5,272 nt of DNA, from positions 1 through 5,272 of the forward strand of contig JAGHCL010000111.1 in assembly GCA_021160485.1 (NCBI GenBank), in the 5' to 3' direction. Both the position numbers and the translations under genes were made by a program. The DNA is from Candidatus Desulfofervidaceae bacterium (GTDB lineage: Bacteria > Desulfobacterota > Desulfofervidia > Desulfofervidales > Desulfofervidaceae). Position 1 is the first letter of the stretch. Each line of letters starts with the position of its first letter. Of the stretch, positions 1 to 5,202 are shown in pieces. Under the pieces are notes generated by a model. The model was not told the origin of the DNA. It ran no database searches and saw only the letters and a list, made by a program, of their open reading frames with translations.

Positions 1-1266
1 GAATATTCAGAAGACCAGTTAAGGGATATTCAATTAAAAGGACTTAAATGGACAGTGGAGCACGTATATAATGGCAGTGAATTTTATAGAAAAAGACTAA
101 AAGAGCATGGAATTTCGCCTGAAGATATCAAATCTTTAGATGATTTAAAGCATCTTCCATTTACAACAGCAGAGGATTTGAGGGAAAATTATCCTTTTCC
201 TTTTTTATCAGTTCCCATGAAGGATGTTATAAGGATACATGCATCTTCTGGCACAACTGGAAAGAGAAAAATTTTGGCCTATACAAAGAATGATGTGGAA
301 GTATGGAAGATGATGATGGCCAGGTGTTTTGAGATAGCTGGTCTCACTGAAGAAGATAGGGTGCAGATTGCAGTTGGATATGGACTCTGGACAGCAGGAG
401 TTGGATTTCAGCTTGGATGTGAACATTTTGGGGCAACTGCGTTGCCAATTGGTCCTGGGAATTTGGAGATTCATTTGCAATTTTTGCAGGATTTAAAACC
501 AACATGTCTTTGTTCAACTGCCTCTATGGCACTTTTGCTCTCTGAGGAAGTGAAAAAAATGAGTCTTAATCCTGAAGATATTTCTTTAAAAAAGGCCATA
601 TTTGGTGCTGAGCCACATACTCCCAAGATGAGAAAGAGAATAGAACAGATCCTTGGACTAGAAGATTCCTTTGATATTCCAGGGATGACAGAGTTGTATG
701 GCCCAGGCACTGGCTTAGAGTGCTTAGCACACTCTGGAATTCACTATTTTGCAGATATCTTTATCTTGGAGATAATTGACCCAAAGACCCTTGAGCCTGT
801 TGAAGATGGAGAGATTGGAGAGATGGTGGTGACCACTTTAAGCAAAGAAGCTGCCCCGCTAATTAGATACAGGACAAGGGATTTGTCCAGAAAGATTCCA
901 GGTGAGTGTCCATGTGGATTAATGCTTCCAAGGCACGACAAGATTGTTGGAAGATCAGATGATATGATTATCTTTAGAGGAGTTAACATATATCCAACTC
1001 AACTTGCAGAAATTTTGGAAAGAATCCCAGAGGTGAGCAGTGAATATCAAATAGAGTTATATAGAAAAAATGGACTGGATCATATGAAATTAAAGGTGGA
1101 GCGGGCTGAATATGTCACAAAGGACATGGATGAAAATCTTAAAAAGACCATCAGCGATCTCTTAAGAAAGAAGTTATTGGTGAGAATTGAAGTGGAGCTT
1201 GTGGGCCTTGGAAAACTGCCCCGTACTTTTGCAAAATCAAAAAGAGTTATTGATATGAGGGACTAA
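1..1266 (+). CDS. paaK: Phenylacetate-CoA ligase (AMP-forming), 5' end off the window
   Basis: Predicted to activate phenylacetate (or a related aryl acid) to its CoA thioester with ATP, giving AMP and PPi, in the cytoplasm; this is the entry step for phenylacetate from aromatic compounds or phenylalanine. The frame is open from base 1. Codons before the GTG at 55 read like the usual PaaK N-terminus (KGLKWTVEHVYNGSEFYRK), so the true start is left of the window and GTG 55 is internal. In the 421 visible residues: ATP-binding loop SSGTTGK at 82-88, the TELYGPG adenylation motif at 230-236, YRTRD near 290-294, CPCG then GRSDDMIIFRGVNIYPTQ leading into the C-terminal domain, and the C-terminal KLPRTFAKSKRVID segment whose Lys412 matches the catalytic lysine region. 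Family length is about 430-440, so only some 10-20 residues are missing. Family assignment is firm; the exact aryl substrate is inferred. The stop lies 16 bp from the convergent remnant gene. Confidence 0.88.
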   Translation, partial: EYSEDQLRDIQLKGLKWTVEHVYNGSEFYRKRLKEHGISPEDIKSLDDLKHLPFTTAEDLRENYPFPFLSVPMKDVIRIHASSGTTGKRKILAYTKNDVEVWKMMMARCFEIAGLTEEDRVQIAVGYGLWTAGVGFQLGCEHFGATALPIGPGNLEIHLQFLQDLKPTCLCSTASMALLLSEEVKKMSLNPEDISLKKAIFGAEPHTPKMRKRIEQILGLEDSFDIPGMTELYGPGTGLECLAHSGIHYFADIFILEIIDPKTLEPVEDGEIGEMVVTTLSKEAAPLIRYRTRDLSRKIPGECPCGLMLPRHDKIVGRSDDMIIFRGVNIYPTQLAEILERIPEVSSEYQIELYRKNGLDHMKLKVERAEYVTKDMDENLKKTISDLLRKKLLVRIEVELVGLGKLPRTFAKSKRVIDMRD

Positions 1267-1273
1267 TTGCGCC

Positions 1274-1309
1274 TGAAGATCTTTAAATTATATATTCTTC
1301 AACTTTTTT
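1274..1309 (+). terminator. Possible weak terminator after paaK
   Basis: TGAAGA (1274-1279) and TCTTCA (1296-1301) form a 6-bp stem with a 16-nt AT-rich loop, followed by six T at 1304-1309. It starts 8 bases after the paaK stop. The stem is short and A/T-rich, so its terminator strength is doubtful. The same bases encode the end of the convergent remnant gene. Confidence 0.3.
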
Positions 1310-1399
1310 AAGCGGATTTCTTTCAGAACAGTTTTTGTAAGCATCAGCGTATCTAATGTCATCTAAAATCGCTGATTCAACATCTTCTGTCACTCGACT
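1283..1399 (-). pseudogene. 3' remnant of an unidentified gene cut by the insertion sequence
   Basis: Read on the - strand from 1399 to the TAA at 1283-1285 there are 38 uninterrupted codons with a normal, charged, protein-like composition. It begins SRVTEDVESAILDD, continues IRYADAYKNCSERNP and ends LKKVEEYII. The frame runs only a few codons into the insertion sequence before a TGA, so the tail starts exactly where the mobile element begins. A GTG at codon 3 could start a 36-residue peptide, but no Shine-Dalgarno precedes it. I do not recognise the family. The sequence on the other side of the element (3360 onward, - strand) shows no convincing continuation in frame, so the 5' part seems lost or moved. 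Reading it as a truncated gene is inference from the open frame and its position. Confidence 0.5.
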
Positions 1400-1400
1400 T

Positions 1401-1417
1401 TGACAGGACTTTCAGAG
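1401..1417 (+). repeat. Left terminal inverted repeat of the insertion sequence
   Basis: TGACAGGACTTTCAGAG, the perfect reverse complement of 3343-3359. Inside it the match continues imperfectly (TAA shared). It would be the transposase recognition end on the transposase 3' side. Confidence 0.88.
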
Positions 1418-1461
1418 ATAAGTGATAGTTTGGTGTTTTTTTATTCGGTAATTATAGCATG

Positions 1462-2877
1462 TTATTGTTTTATAGGTTGTAGAACCCAATTGTCGTCTAT
1501 GTAGTATCCAAAGGCTTTGAGCACGTCTTTTTGAAATTGTGTAGGTTCTGCAAGTTGCCAACGGGGCTTCTTGGCCCCGGGCTCCCATACAATTAAAGAA
1601 TCTAGGGTTCGCATCTGATCTATTATCTTTTCTGCTGTCACCTGTCCTAGATATGGTTCTACCTTGAGTTCTAAAAGACGTTTCATGGTGAAGGCAATTA
1701 CACAGGTGAGAAGATGACACCGTACCTTGTTGTCTGTCCAATGGTATATAGGTTGAACTGATACTGATGATTTCGTATCTCGAAATTCCTTCTCTATAAT
1801 CCAACGGTCAAGCGAGGCCTGGACTATTTCTTCTGTACTCCAGTTAATATTATCAGTAACTATTATTTGACGACCAAAGTTTGATTCTGTTTTCTTGATC
1901 TCATATTGATTTTTTCTGAAGGATATGGATTTTTTATCTGATGTGAGTTCAAGATGGTAATATTGAGTGCCTATATGAAGTTTCTTGCACAGTCTTATAT
2001 AACGATCTTTAATAGTTTTGAAGTTTTTCCAATGAGGTTTCTGCTCACGATATTTCTGCCGAAATTTTAGAAGTGCCTGGCGCACTTTTTCCAGTTTAAT
2101 CCTAAATGTGTGAAGCTTCTTTCGGTGTGTGCGAGGATTAAAAGTGACAACAACTACTCGCTCTTTGCCCCAAAGTTCAACTCTAGTACGATATGCAAGC
2201 AACAAATCTTCGGTTTGGTTCTTCTCCTTTAACCTAACATTATGCTCTATATTTAATGGCTTAAAATATTTTAAATCCTTTTTTGCAAGGTCCTCGGCAA
2301 AATAGGTAGAATAGGAAGTAATAAAATGTATCTGAGGATGGTTATCAATAAAGGCAATATTATCTTCACTGTTCATCCCTTTATCAAATACAACAGTCAT
2401 GTGTGTATTTTCCTGATTAAATTCGCAAAGGACCCCAAACATCTCATCTATAATGCTGTTAAAGACTTTTGAATCATGCTCATTTCCTTTATATTCTCGG
2501 TAAAATAAAGGTAATTTAGTGTCCGAATCTACAACAAGAGCAAGACCTATTTGGCGAAGGTGATGCTTGCTGTCCTTGTTGTGGCCACGTTCAAATAACT
2601 CTGACTTTGTGCTTGAGGCCATGTAGCTGTAATAATTGGTTGTGTCAAATAGTAAGCATTTCGGTGACCTTTTTCTGGTAGCCCAAACTTTTTCAAAAAA
2701 GGCCCTTTGAATAGCATCTATCTGTTGTGGGGAAACCCTATTCCATTTTTTCCAGTACTTGTCAGAAGTAAGGTCTGAAATACAAATTTTGCGAATAAAA
2801 CTTATGGCGGTTTTTCTGTACCATTGGCCAATAGCATTTTTGCTTTTAGGCTCTATCAAACGATTAGCCCAGGCATA
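1462..2877 (-). CDS. IS1634-family transposase, catalytic part (reached by -1 frameshift)
   Basis: This frame encodes the DDE nuclease domain that cuts and joins the ends of the insertion sequence. It has no good start of its own: the only candidate is a TTG at 2859 without a Shine-Dalgarno, and conserved-looking protein sequence (YAWANR, then LIEPKSKNA) lies upstream of it in the same frame. It is therefore best read as the continuation of the frame at 2856-3179 after a -1 shift in the T7 run, giving a 572-residue fusion. In fusion numbering the likely triad is Asp179 (LLFDTTNYYSY), Asp266 (VVFDKGMNSED) and Glu463 in DRWIIEKEFRDTK, which keeps the IS4-type R-x3-E-x6-K spacing although the usual upstream Tyr is Ser. 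The HLLTCVIAF segment and the C-terminal region follow, ending at 1462. No internal stop or damage is seen, so the catalytic part looks intact. Confidence 0.85.
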   Translation of the reverse strand, partial: YAWANRLIEPKSKNAIGQWYRKTAISFIRKICISDLTSDKYWKKWNRVSPQQIDAIQRAFFEKVWATRKRSPKCLLFDTTNYYSYMASSTKSELFERGHNKDSKHHLRQIGLALVVDSDTKLPLFYREYKGNEHDSKVFNSIIDEMFGVLCEFNQENTHMTVVFDKGMNSEDNIAFIDNHPQIHFITSYSTYFAEDLAKKDLKYFKPLNIEHNVRLKEKNQTEDLLLAYRTRVELWGKERVVVVTFNPRTHRKKLHTFRIKLEKVRQALLKFRQKYREQKPHWKNFKTIKDRYIRLCKKLHIGTQYYHLELTSDKKSISFRKNQYEIKKTESNFGRQIIVTDNINWSTEEIVQASLDRWIIEKEFRDTKSSVSVQPIYHWTDNKVRCHLLTCVIAFTMKRLLELKVEPYLGQVTAEKIIDQMRTLDSLIVWEPGAKKPRWQLAEPTQFQKDVLKAFGYYIDDNWVLQPIKQ

Positions 2878-2883
2878 AAAAAA
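2847..2883 (-). other. Putative programmed -1 ribosomal frameshift signal
   Basis: On the - strand the first transposase frame reads GAA TAT TTT TTT ATG and contains the in-frame heptamer T TTT TTT (2883 to 2877). Slipping back one base gives TAT GCC TGG GCT (YAWA) and enters the catalytic frame. Five bases after the heptamer a stem begins: TGGGCT (2871-2866) pairs with AGCCTA (2852-2847), and an inner ATC/GAT stem caps it with a GTTT loop. The zero-frame TGA (2858-2856) lies inside this hairpin. Heptamer, 5-nt spacer and hairpin match the usual layout of -1 signals in insertion sequences. Transcriptional slippage on the homopolymer or a chance indel are alternatives. Confidence 0.6.
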
Positions 2884-3179
2884 TATTCTCCTACAGATGG
2901 GCCTTTTTCACGAGGATTTGGTTTGACAATAGAGTCAACAATGCCAATGGTGTTAATGATATTTTCTAACTCATTAACGATGAACACTGATCCAAATTCC
3001 TCACTTTGGATCCTCAGAGGCACACCAGATGATTCAGCTTTTTTGAGTCTTTTAAGAATACTATCAGGTGTGCCTAGGTACTTTTGCCATTTTACCTTAA
3101 CCTTTTTACCTTCTCTGACAGTTTCTCTCAAATACCAATAGGTTCTACCTTTAATTTTCTTTTTATATAAATGTGCCAT
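2856..3179 (-). CDS. IS1634-family transposase, N-terminal part (zero frame, 107 aa)
   Basis: Starts at ATG 3179 with MAHLYKKKIKGRTYWYLRE, the small basic start typical of IS1634-group transposases, followed by GKKVKVKWQKYLGTPDSI. This region is expected to bind the element ends. In the zero frame it ends at TGA 2858-2856 after EYFFMPGLIV. Without a shift the product is a 107-residue DNA-binding fragment lacking catalytic residues, which could act as an inhibitor by occupying the ends, as short frameshift-regulated products do in other insertion sequences (that role is inference). With a -1 shift after residue 101 it fuses to the catalytic part. No Shine-Dalgarno precedes the ATG, and a TATAAT box ends only 6 bases upstream of it, so the message may be leaderless. 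Confidence 0.8.
   Translation of the reverse strand: MAHLYKKKIKGRTYWYLRETVREGKKVKVKWQKYLGTPDSILKRLKKAESSGVPLRIQSEEFGSVFIVNELENIINTIGIVDSIVKPNPREKGPSVGEYFFMPGLIV
3138..3148 (+). repeat. ATAGGTTCTAC motif, copy 1 (inside transposase codons 11-14)
   Basis: First of three exact copies of ATAGGTTCTAC (GTAGAACCTAT on the transposase strand). It overlaps codons for RTYW just downstream of the transposase start. With the copies at 3196 and 3273 it may be a protein-binding site. Confidence 0.5.
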
Positions 3180-3185
3180 AAAAAT

Positions 3186-3214
3186 ATTATAATAAATAGG
3201 TTCTACAATTGCAA
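3186..3214 (-). promoter_or_regulatory. Transposase promoter
   Basis: On the - strand TTGCAA (3214-3209), a 17-bp spacer, then a perfect TATAAT (3191-3186). Transcription would start about 6-7 bases further on, at or next to the A of the ATG at 3179. One copy of the 11-bp motif (3196-3206) fills most of the spacer, so a protein binding it would block the promoter. Confidence 0.5.
3196..3206 (+). repeat. ATAGGTTCTAC motif, copy 2 (in the transposase promoter spacer)
   Basis: Exact copy lying between the -35 and -10 hexamers of the transposase promoter, 58 bp from copy 1. This is the position expected of an operator. Confidence 0.5.
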
Positions 3215-3272
3215 GAAAAATAAATTTTCCTTGAAAAAACTACAAAAAATAATGAAAAATTAATAAAATATG

Positions 3273-3283
3273 ATAGGTTCTAC
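3273..3283 (+). repeat. ATAGGTTCTAC motif, copy 3 (subterminal)
   Basis: Exact copy 77 bp from copy 2 and 76 bp inside the right end of the element. A partial copy in inverted orientation, GTAGAACC at 1479-1486, lies 78 bp inside the left end. The near-symmetric placement suggests subterminal transposase binding sites. Confidence 0.45.
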
Positions 3284-3298
3284 TTAAAGAAGTGCTCC

Positions 3299-3321
3299 AA
3301 ACCCTTAATTGATGCGGGTTT
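3299..3321. other. Small hairpin in the insertion sequence right end
   Basis: AAACCC (3299-3304) and GGGTTT (3316-3321) form a 6-bp stem with an 11-nt loop, upstream of the transposase promoter. It may hinder read-through transcription from outside the element or be incidental. There is no long T tract. Confidence 0.25.
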
Positions 3322-3342
3322 TAGCAAAACTTTCTAAATTAA

Positions 3343-3359
3343 CTCTGAAAGTCCTGTCA
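3343..3359 (-). repeat. Right terminal inverted repeat of the insertion sequence
   Basis: CTCTGAAAGTCCTGTCA, the perfect reverse complement of 1401-1417. It is the end on the transposase 5' side and sets the right edge of the element at 3359. Confidence 0.88.
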
Positions 3360-3407
3360 GTGAATTATATATCTTTTAAGCGTCGACTAATTTAGATAAA
3401 AATAGAT

Positions 3408-3436
3408 TTGCCAGCCATATTCCCTTTTGATATTAT
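3408..3436 (+). promoter_or_regulatory. Promoter for the M48 peptidase gene
   Basis: TTGCCA (3408-3413), a 17-bp spacer and TATTAT (3431-3436) match the sigma70 consensus at 5/6 and 5/6. Transcription would start near 3443, giving a leader of about 100 bases before ATG 3545. It lies outside the insertion sequence, so the peptidase probably has its own promoter. Confidence 0.5.
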
Positions 3437-3544
3437 TTTTAACAGGTCAAAAATTTTAGGATAGGAATAGGAAAAAATTGAGGTCACTAAAAATTTTTCT
3501 GTAAAAGAAAGTTCAAATTTTTGAGCACGTTAGGGGGAATAGAG

Positions 3545-4633
3545 ATGAAGGAATATAAATTATACGTATCCACATGCTCTTTTTGGTTAATTATGTTGAT
3601 TTTTTTACTTTTAGGTTCTGCCTGTGCTCCAACAACCAGGGTGCCACAGATTAGTGAAGAAATAGCTGCACAGGAAGCAGAAAAACAAAGAGAATTGGCT
3701 GTGTTAGAGTTTGTAAAATTGTATAAACGTCTCCAGAGAGTAGGCTTTCGCATTCTTCAAGCCAATGCGCCATTATGTGGGAAAAAAATAAGATATGATT
3801 GGGGCTTTATTTATCTCACCCAAGAAAGCATATCAAAAAATTATCGGCAGGCCTATATGCATTTATATGGCCTCAGAGAATACCCAACAGTCCTCTATGT
3901 AATACCTACTTCACCAGCAGAAAAAGCAGGTTTAAAACCAGGAGATGTAATCTATGCTGTTAACAACCAACATTTATTGCCAGGCACAAAAGGAATAGAA
4001 ATCTTAAGCCAAGTTTTGAAACATAACCATGGCGAAAAAATTGTTTTATCAATAGAACGTAAAACCAAAAAACTTAACATTGTAATTAAACCAGTTTGTA
4101 TATGTGATTATCCAATAATATTAAAAAATAGCGATCAGGTAAATGCATATGCAGATGGTCAACATGTTGTTGTTTTTTCAGGAATGATGAGATTTTTAGA
4201 TTCTGATGATGAATTGGCTCTAATTATAGGCCATGAATTAGCCCATAATACCATGGGCCACCTCCAAAAACAAGCTGTAAATAGAACGATTGGAACTCTT
4301 TTAGGTGCTATTGTAAGTGAATTAACAGGAGTAAATGTAACAAGAATAGGAGCACAAACAGGACAATTGCTCTTTAGCCAGGAATTTGAGGCAGAGGCAG
4401 ATTATGTGGGATGTTATTATGCTGCTCGCGCAGGATATGATGTCTCAGGAGCTGCCCAGTTATGGAGGCGTATGGCAGCTACTCATCCTTTAGCCATCAA
4501 CTTAAAAGGAAGCACTCATCCATCTACAGCAAAGCGGTTTTTAGCTATTGAGAAAACAGCCGAAGAAATTAAACAAAAAATAAAAAGGGGAGAGCCTTTA
4601 ATTCCAGAAAAAAAAGATCATTATAAAAATTAA
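3545..4633 (+). CDS. M48-family zinc metalloprotease lipoprotein with PDZ domain
   Basis: Predicted membrane-anchored periplasmic metalloprotease for envelope protein quality control, in the broad group that includes E. coli LoiP, YcaL and BepA; its substrate is unknown. ATG 3545 is chosen over TTG 3521 because AGGGGGA (3532-3538) sits 6 bases before it. The 362 residues show a hydrophobic signal (13-26) ending LLLGSAC, so Cys27 is a likely lipidation site, although Gly at -3 is an atypical lipobox. A PDZ-like domain follows at about 107-185 (VIPTSPAEKAGLKPGDVI, with GLKPGD at 129-134). The peptidase domain has VVVFSGMM, then zinc motif HELAH at 230-234 with catalytic Glu231, and EFEAEAD at 280-286 giving third ligand Glu282 and Asp286. 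A late STHPST motif is also typical of M48. All key residues are present, so it looks active. PDZ inserted ahead of the peptidase suggests recognition of exposed C-termini. No partner gene adjoins; the next unit is B12-controlled. Confidence 0.87.
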   Translation: MKEYKLYVSTCSFWLIMLIFLLLGSACAPTTRVPQISEEIAAQEAEKQRELAVLEFVKLYKRLQRVGFRILQANAPLCGKKIRYDWGFIYLTQESISKNYRQAYMHLYGLREYPTVLYVIPTSPAEKAGLKPGDVIYAVNNQHLLPGTKGIEILSQVLKHNHGEKIVLSIERKTKKLNIVIKPVCICDYPIILKNSDQVNAYADGQHVVVFSGMMRFLDSDDELALIIGHELAHNTMGHLQKQAVNRTIGTLLGAIVSELTGVNVTRIGAQTGQLLFSQEFEAEADYVGCYYAARAGYDVSGAAQLWRRMAATHPLAINLKGSTHPSTAKRFLAIEKTAEEIKQKIKRGEPLIPEKKDHYKN

Positions 4634-4708
4634 CTCTTTAGCTCTTAGACACACAGCTTCTGCCGACATATAAATAGCAATTTCCTTTTTAAAGCTTTTA
4701 AAATATAG

Positions 4709-4737
4709 TTGACAACATGAGATTCTAAATATACATT
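4709..4737 (+). promoter_or_regulatory. Promoter of the B12 riboswitch transcript
   Basis: A consensus TTGACA (4709-4714), a 17-bp spacer and TACATT (4732-4737, 4/6). The start would be near 4744, about 17 bases before the P1 helix of the riboswitch, which is the expected geometry. The rest of the 127-bp spacer after the peptidase gene shows no clear terminator. Confidence 0.5.
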
Positions 4738-4934
4738 CCCTCAAAAAATTATAGAAAAAATATCTCTAGGTTCCCTGACTTCAGGGTGAAACGGGAAGCC
4801 GGTGAAAATCCGGCACTGGCCCGCAGCCGTGAGAGGGGACGAAAGCTGGAAATAAAGCCACTCTTGGCACCTTTTGACCACGACTCCTCAAAAATTAAGG
4901 AGCTCGGTTAAAGGTGGCAAGGGGAAGGCTCCAG

Positions 4935-4983
4935 CTCGCCCTGGTGAACATCCCAAAAAGAAAATTTTATTCACCAGGGCGAG
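4935..4983 (+). repeat. Hairpin 1 inserted in the riboswitch periphery
   Basis: CTCGCCCTGGTGAA (4935-4948) pairs perfectly over 14 bp with TTCACCAGGGCGAG (4970-4983), with a 21-nt AT-rich loop. It lies in a stem between GGGGAAGG and GATGATCC that is normally short. Its 3' arm is the first half of an 18-nt direct repeat. Confidence 0.8.
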
Positions 4984-4984
4984 T

Positions 4985-5019
4985 CCTGTTGAATTTCCTT
5001 AAGAAAGTTATTCAACAGG
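4985..5019 (+). repeat. Hairpin 2, tandem variant of hairpin 1
   Basis: CCTGTTGAA (4985-4993) pairs with TTCAACAGG (5011-5019), extended by one T-A pair, with a loop that can form a TTTC/GAAA stem. TTATTCA-C/A-CAGGGCGAGT occurs at 4967-4984 and 5008-5025, 41 bases apart, with one difference (C4974 versus A5015). That difference is compensated in the 5' arms (G versus T), so base pairing is kept in both. Confidence 0.75.
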
Positions 5020-5068
5020 GCGAGTAGGATGATCCTCGAGTCGGAAGACCGGCCTAGAGATAATAAAA

Positions 5069-5198
5069 AAGGACGAAGCTTCGAGGCTAACTGCTTCGTT
5101 CTCGGAAATGGTCACTTGCCTTAAGCTAAAGCCCATTTCCTGAGAACCCGCCTGAAGCTTCCTCCTTAGTATGCAAAAATAAATTGCATAAGGAGGAA
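5069..5198 (+). promoter_or_regulatory. Riboswitch expression platform: SD-sequestering helix and its competitor
   Basis: The OFF helix: TTCCTCCT (5159-5166) pairs with AGGAGGAA (5191-5198), which holds the ribosome binding site; the stem continues as TATGCAA (5170-5176) with TTGCATA (5184-5190), a 15-bp hairpin with a 3-nt bulge. The competing helix: AAGGACGAAGCTTC (5069-5082) pairs with GAAGCTTCCTCCTT (5154-5167) with one C-C mismatch, and AGGC (5084-5087) pairs with GCCT (5150-5153). It encloses a 14-bp hairpin with one bulge, GTTCTCGGAAATGG (5098-5111) with CCATTTCC and GAGAAC (5133-5147). The two helices cannot coexist. No T tract follows any stem, so control is probably at translation start. 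Which state B12 favours is inferred as OFF from the family. Confidence 0.7.
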
Positions 5199-5202
5199 CA
5201 AA

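Larger units (their letters stand above)
1401..3359 (-). mobile_element. IS1634-type (IS4 superfamily) insertion sequence, 1,959 bp
   Basis: The element is delimited by perfect 17-bp inverted repeats and holds one transposase gene in two overlapping frames on the - strand. The transposase stop is 61 bp from the left end; the start is 180 bp from the right end, leaving a noncoding leader with promoter and repeated motifs. Size, repeat layout and the transposase motifs fit the IS1634 family. No clean target-site duplication is visible directly outside the repeats: TCGACT occurs at 1394-1399 and again at 3383-3388, but the right copy is 23 bp outside the repeat. This suggests an old insertion, a deletion beside it, or recombination between copies. 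The element separates paaK and a gene remnant from the M48 peptidase gene. Confidence 0.88.
4761..5062 (+). promoter_or_regulatory. Cobalamin (B12) riboswitch aptamer, enlarged
   Basis: A leader RNA aptamer that binds cobalamin (the class I look suggests adenosylcobalamin) and controls the following gene. P1 is a perfect 10-bp helix: TATCTCTAGG (4761-4770) with CCTAGAGATA (5053-5062). Then, in order: a small CCCTGA/TCAGGG hairpin (4773-4786); conserved GGGAAGCCGGTGAAAATCCG from 4793; the CCCGCAGCCGTGAG segment from 4820; GCCACT (4857-4862); a long imperfect arm (4863-4920); GGGGAAGG (4921-4928); GATGATCC (5028-5035); and the B12 box AGTCGGAAGACCGGCC (5039-5054), a variant of AGCCAGGAGACCTGCC. 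At 302 nt it is about 100 nt longer than usual. The excess lies between GGGGAAGG and GATGATCC and consists of two tandem hairpins. Downstream genes of this family usually serve B12 uptake, synthesis or B12-independent alternatives. Confidence 0.92.

Noticed and set aside
2824..3141. A 105-codon + strand open frame
   Set aside because: It is antisense to the transposase, lacks a Shine-Dalgarno and has no recognisable motifs; it is a shadow of the real gene.
3138..3283. The three 11-bp motifs as a CRISPR array
   Set aside because: The repeats are too short, the spacing is uneven (58 and 77 bp), and one copy lies inside coding sequence.
1387..3359. CTGTCA at 1387-1392 and 3354-3359 as a 6-bp target duplication
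   Set aside because: The right copy is part of the inverted repeat and the left one is 8 bp outside, so the ends would not align; a 6-bp match in such short flanks is likely by chance.
3363..3382. Similarity of the right flank to the remnant gene end (AATTATATAT then TTTTAAGCG, also at 1286-1314)
   Set aside because: The match is short, needs a 9-base gap and is AT-rich; a stop lies a few codons upstream in the matching frame. Not enough to call a duplicated gene end.
1394..3388. TCGACT at 1394-1399 and 3383-3388 as target duplication
   Set aside because: It would require 23 extra bases beyond the right inverted repeat with none matching on the left. Kept only as a weak possibility in the element entry.
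3360..3520. A roughly 41-codon open stretch on the - strand (ending in KGNMAGKSIFI)
   Set aside because: It has no good start or ribosome binding site, has a low-complexity AT-rich composition, and is not in frame with the remnant gene across the element.
3521..3544. TTG at 3521 as an upstream start adding eight residues to the M48 peptidase
   Set aside because: The strong AGGGGGA lies between this TTG and ATG 3545 at correct spacing for the ATG, and the signal peptide begins properly at the ATG.
5098..5147. The strong hairpin in the platform as an intrinsic terminator
   Set aside because: It is followed by CCGCCTGAAGC rather than a T tract, and the downstream SD-sequestering helix explains control better.
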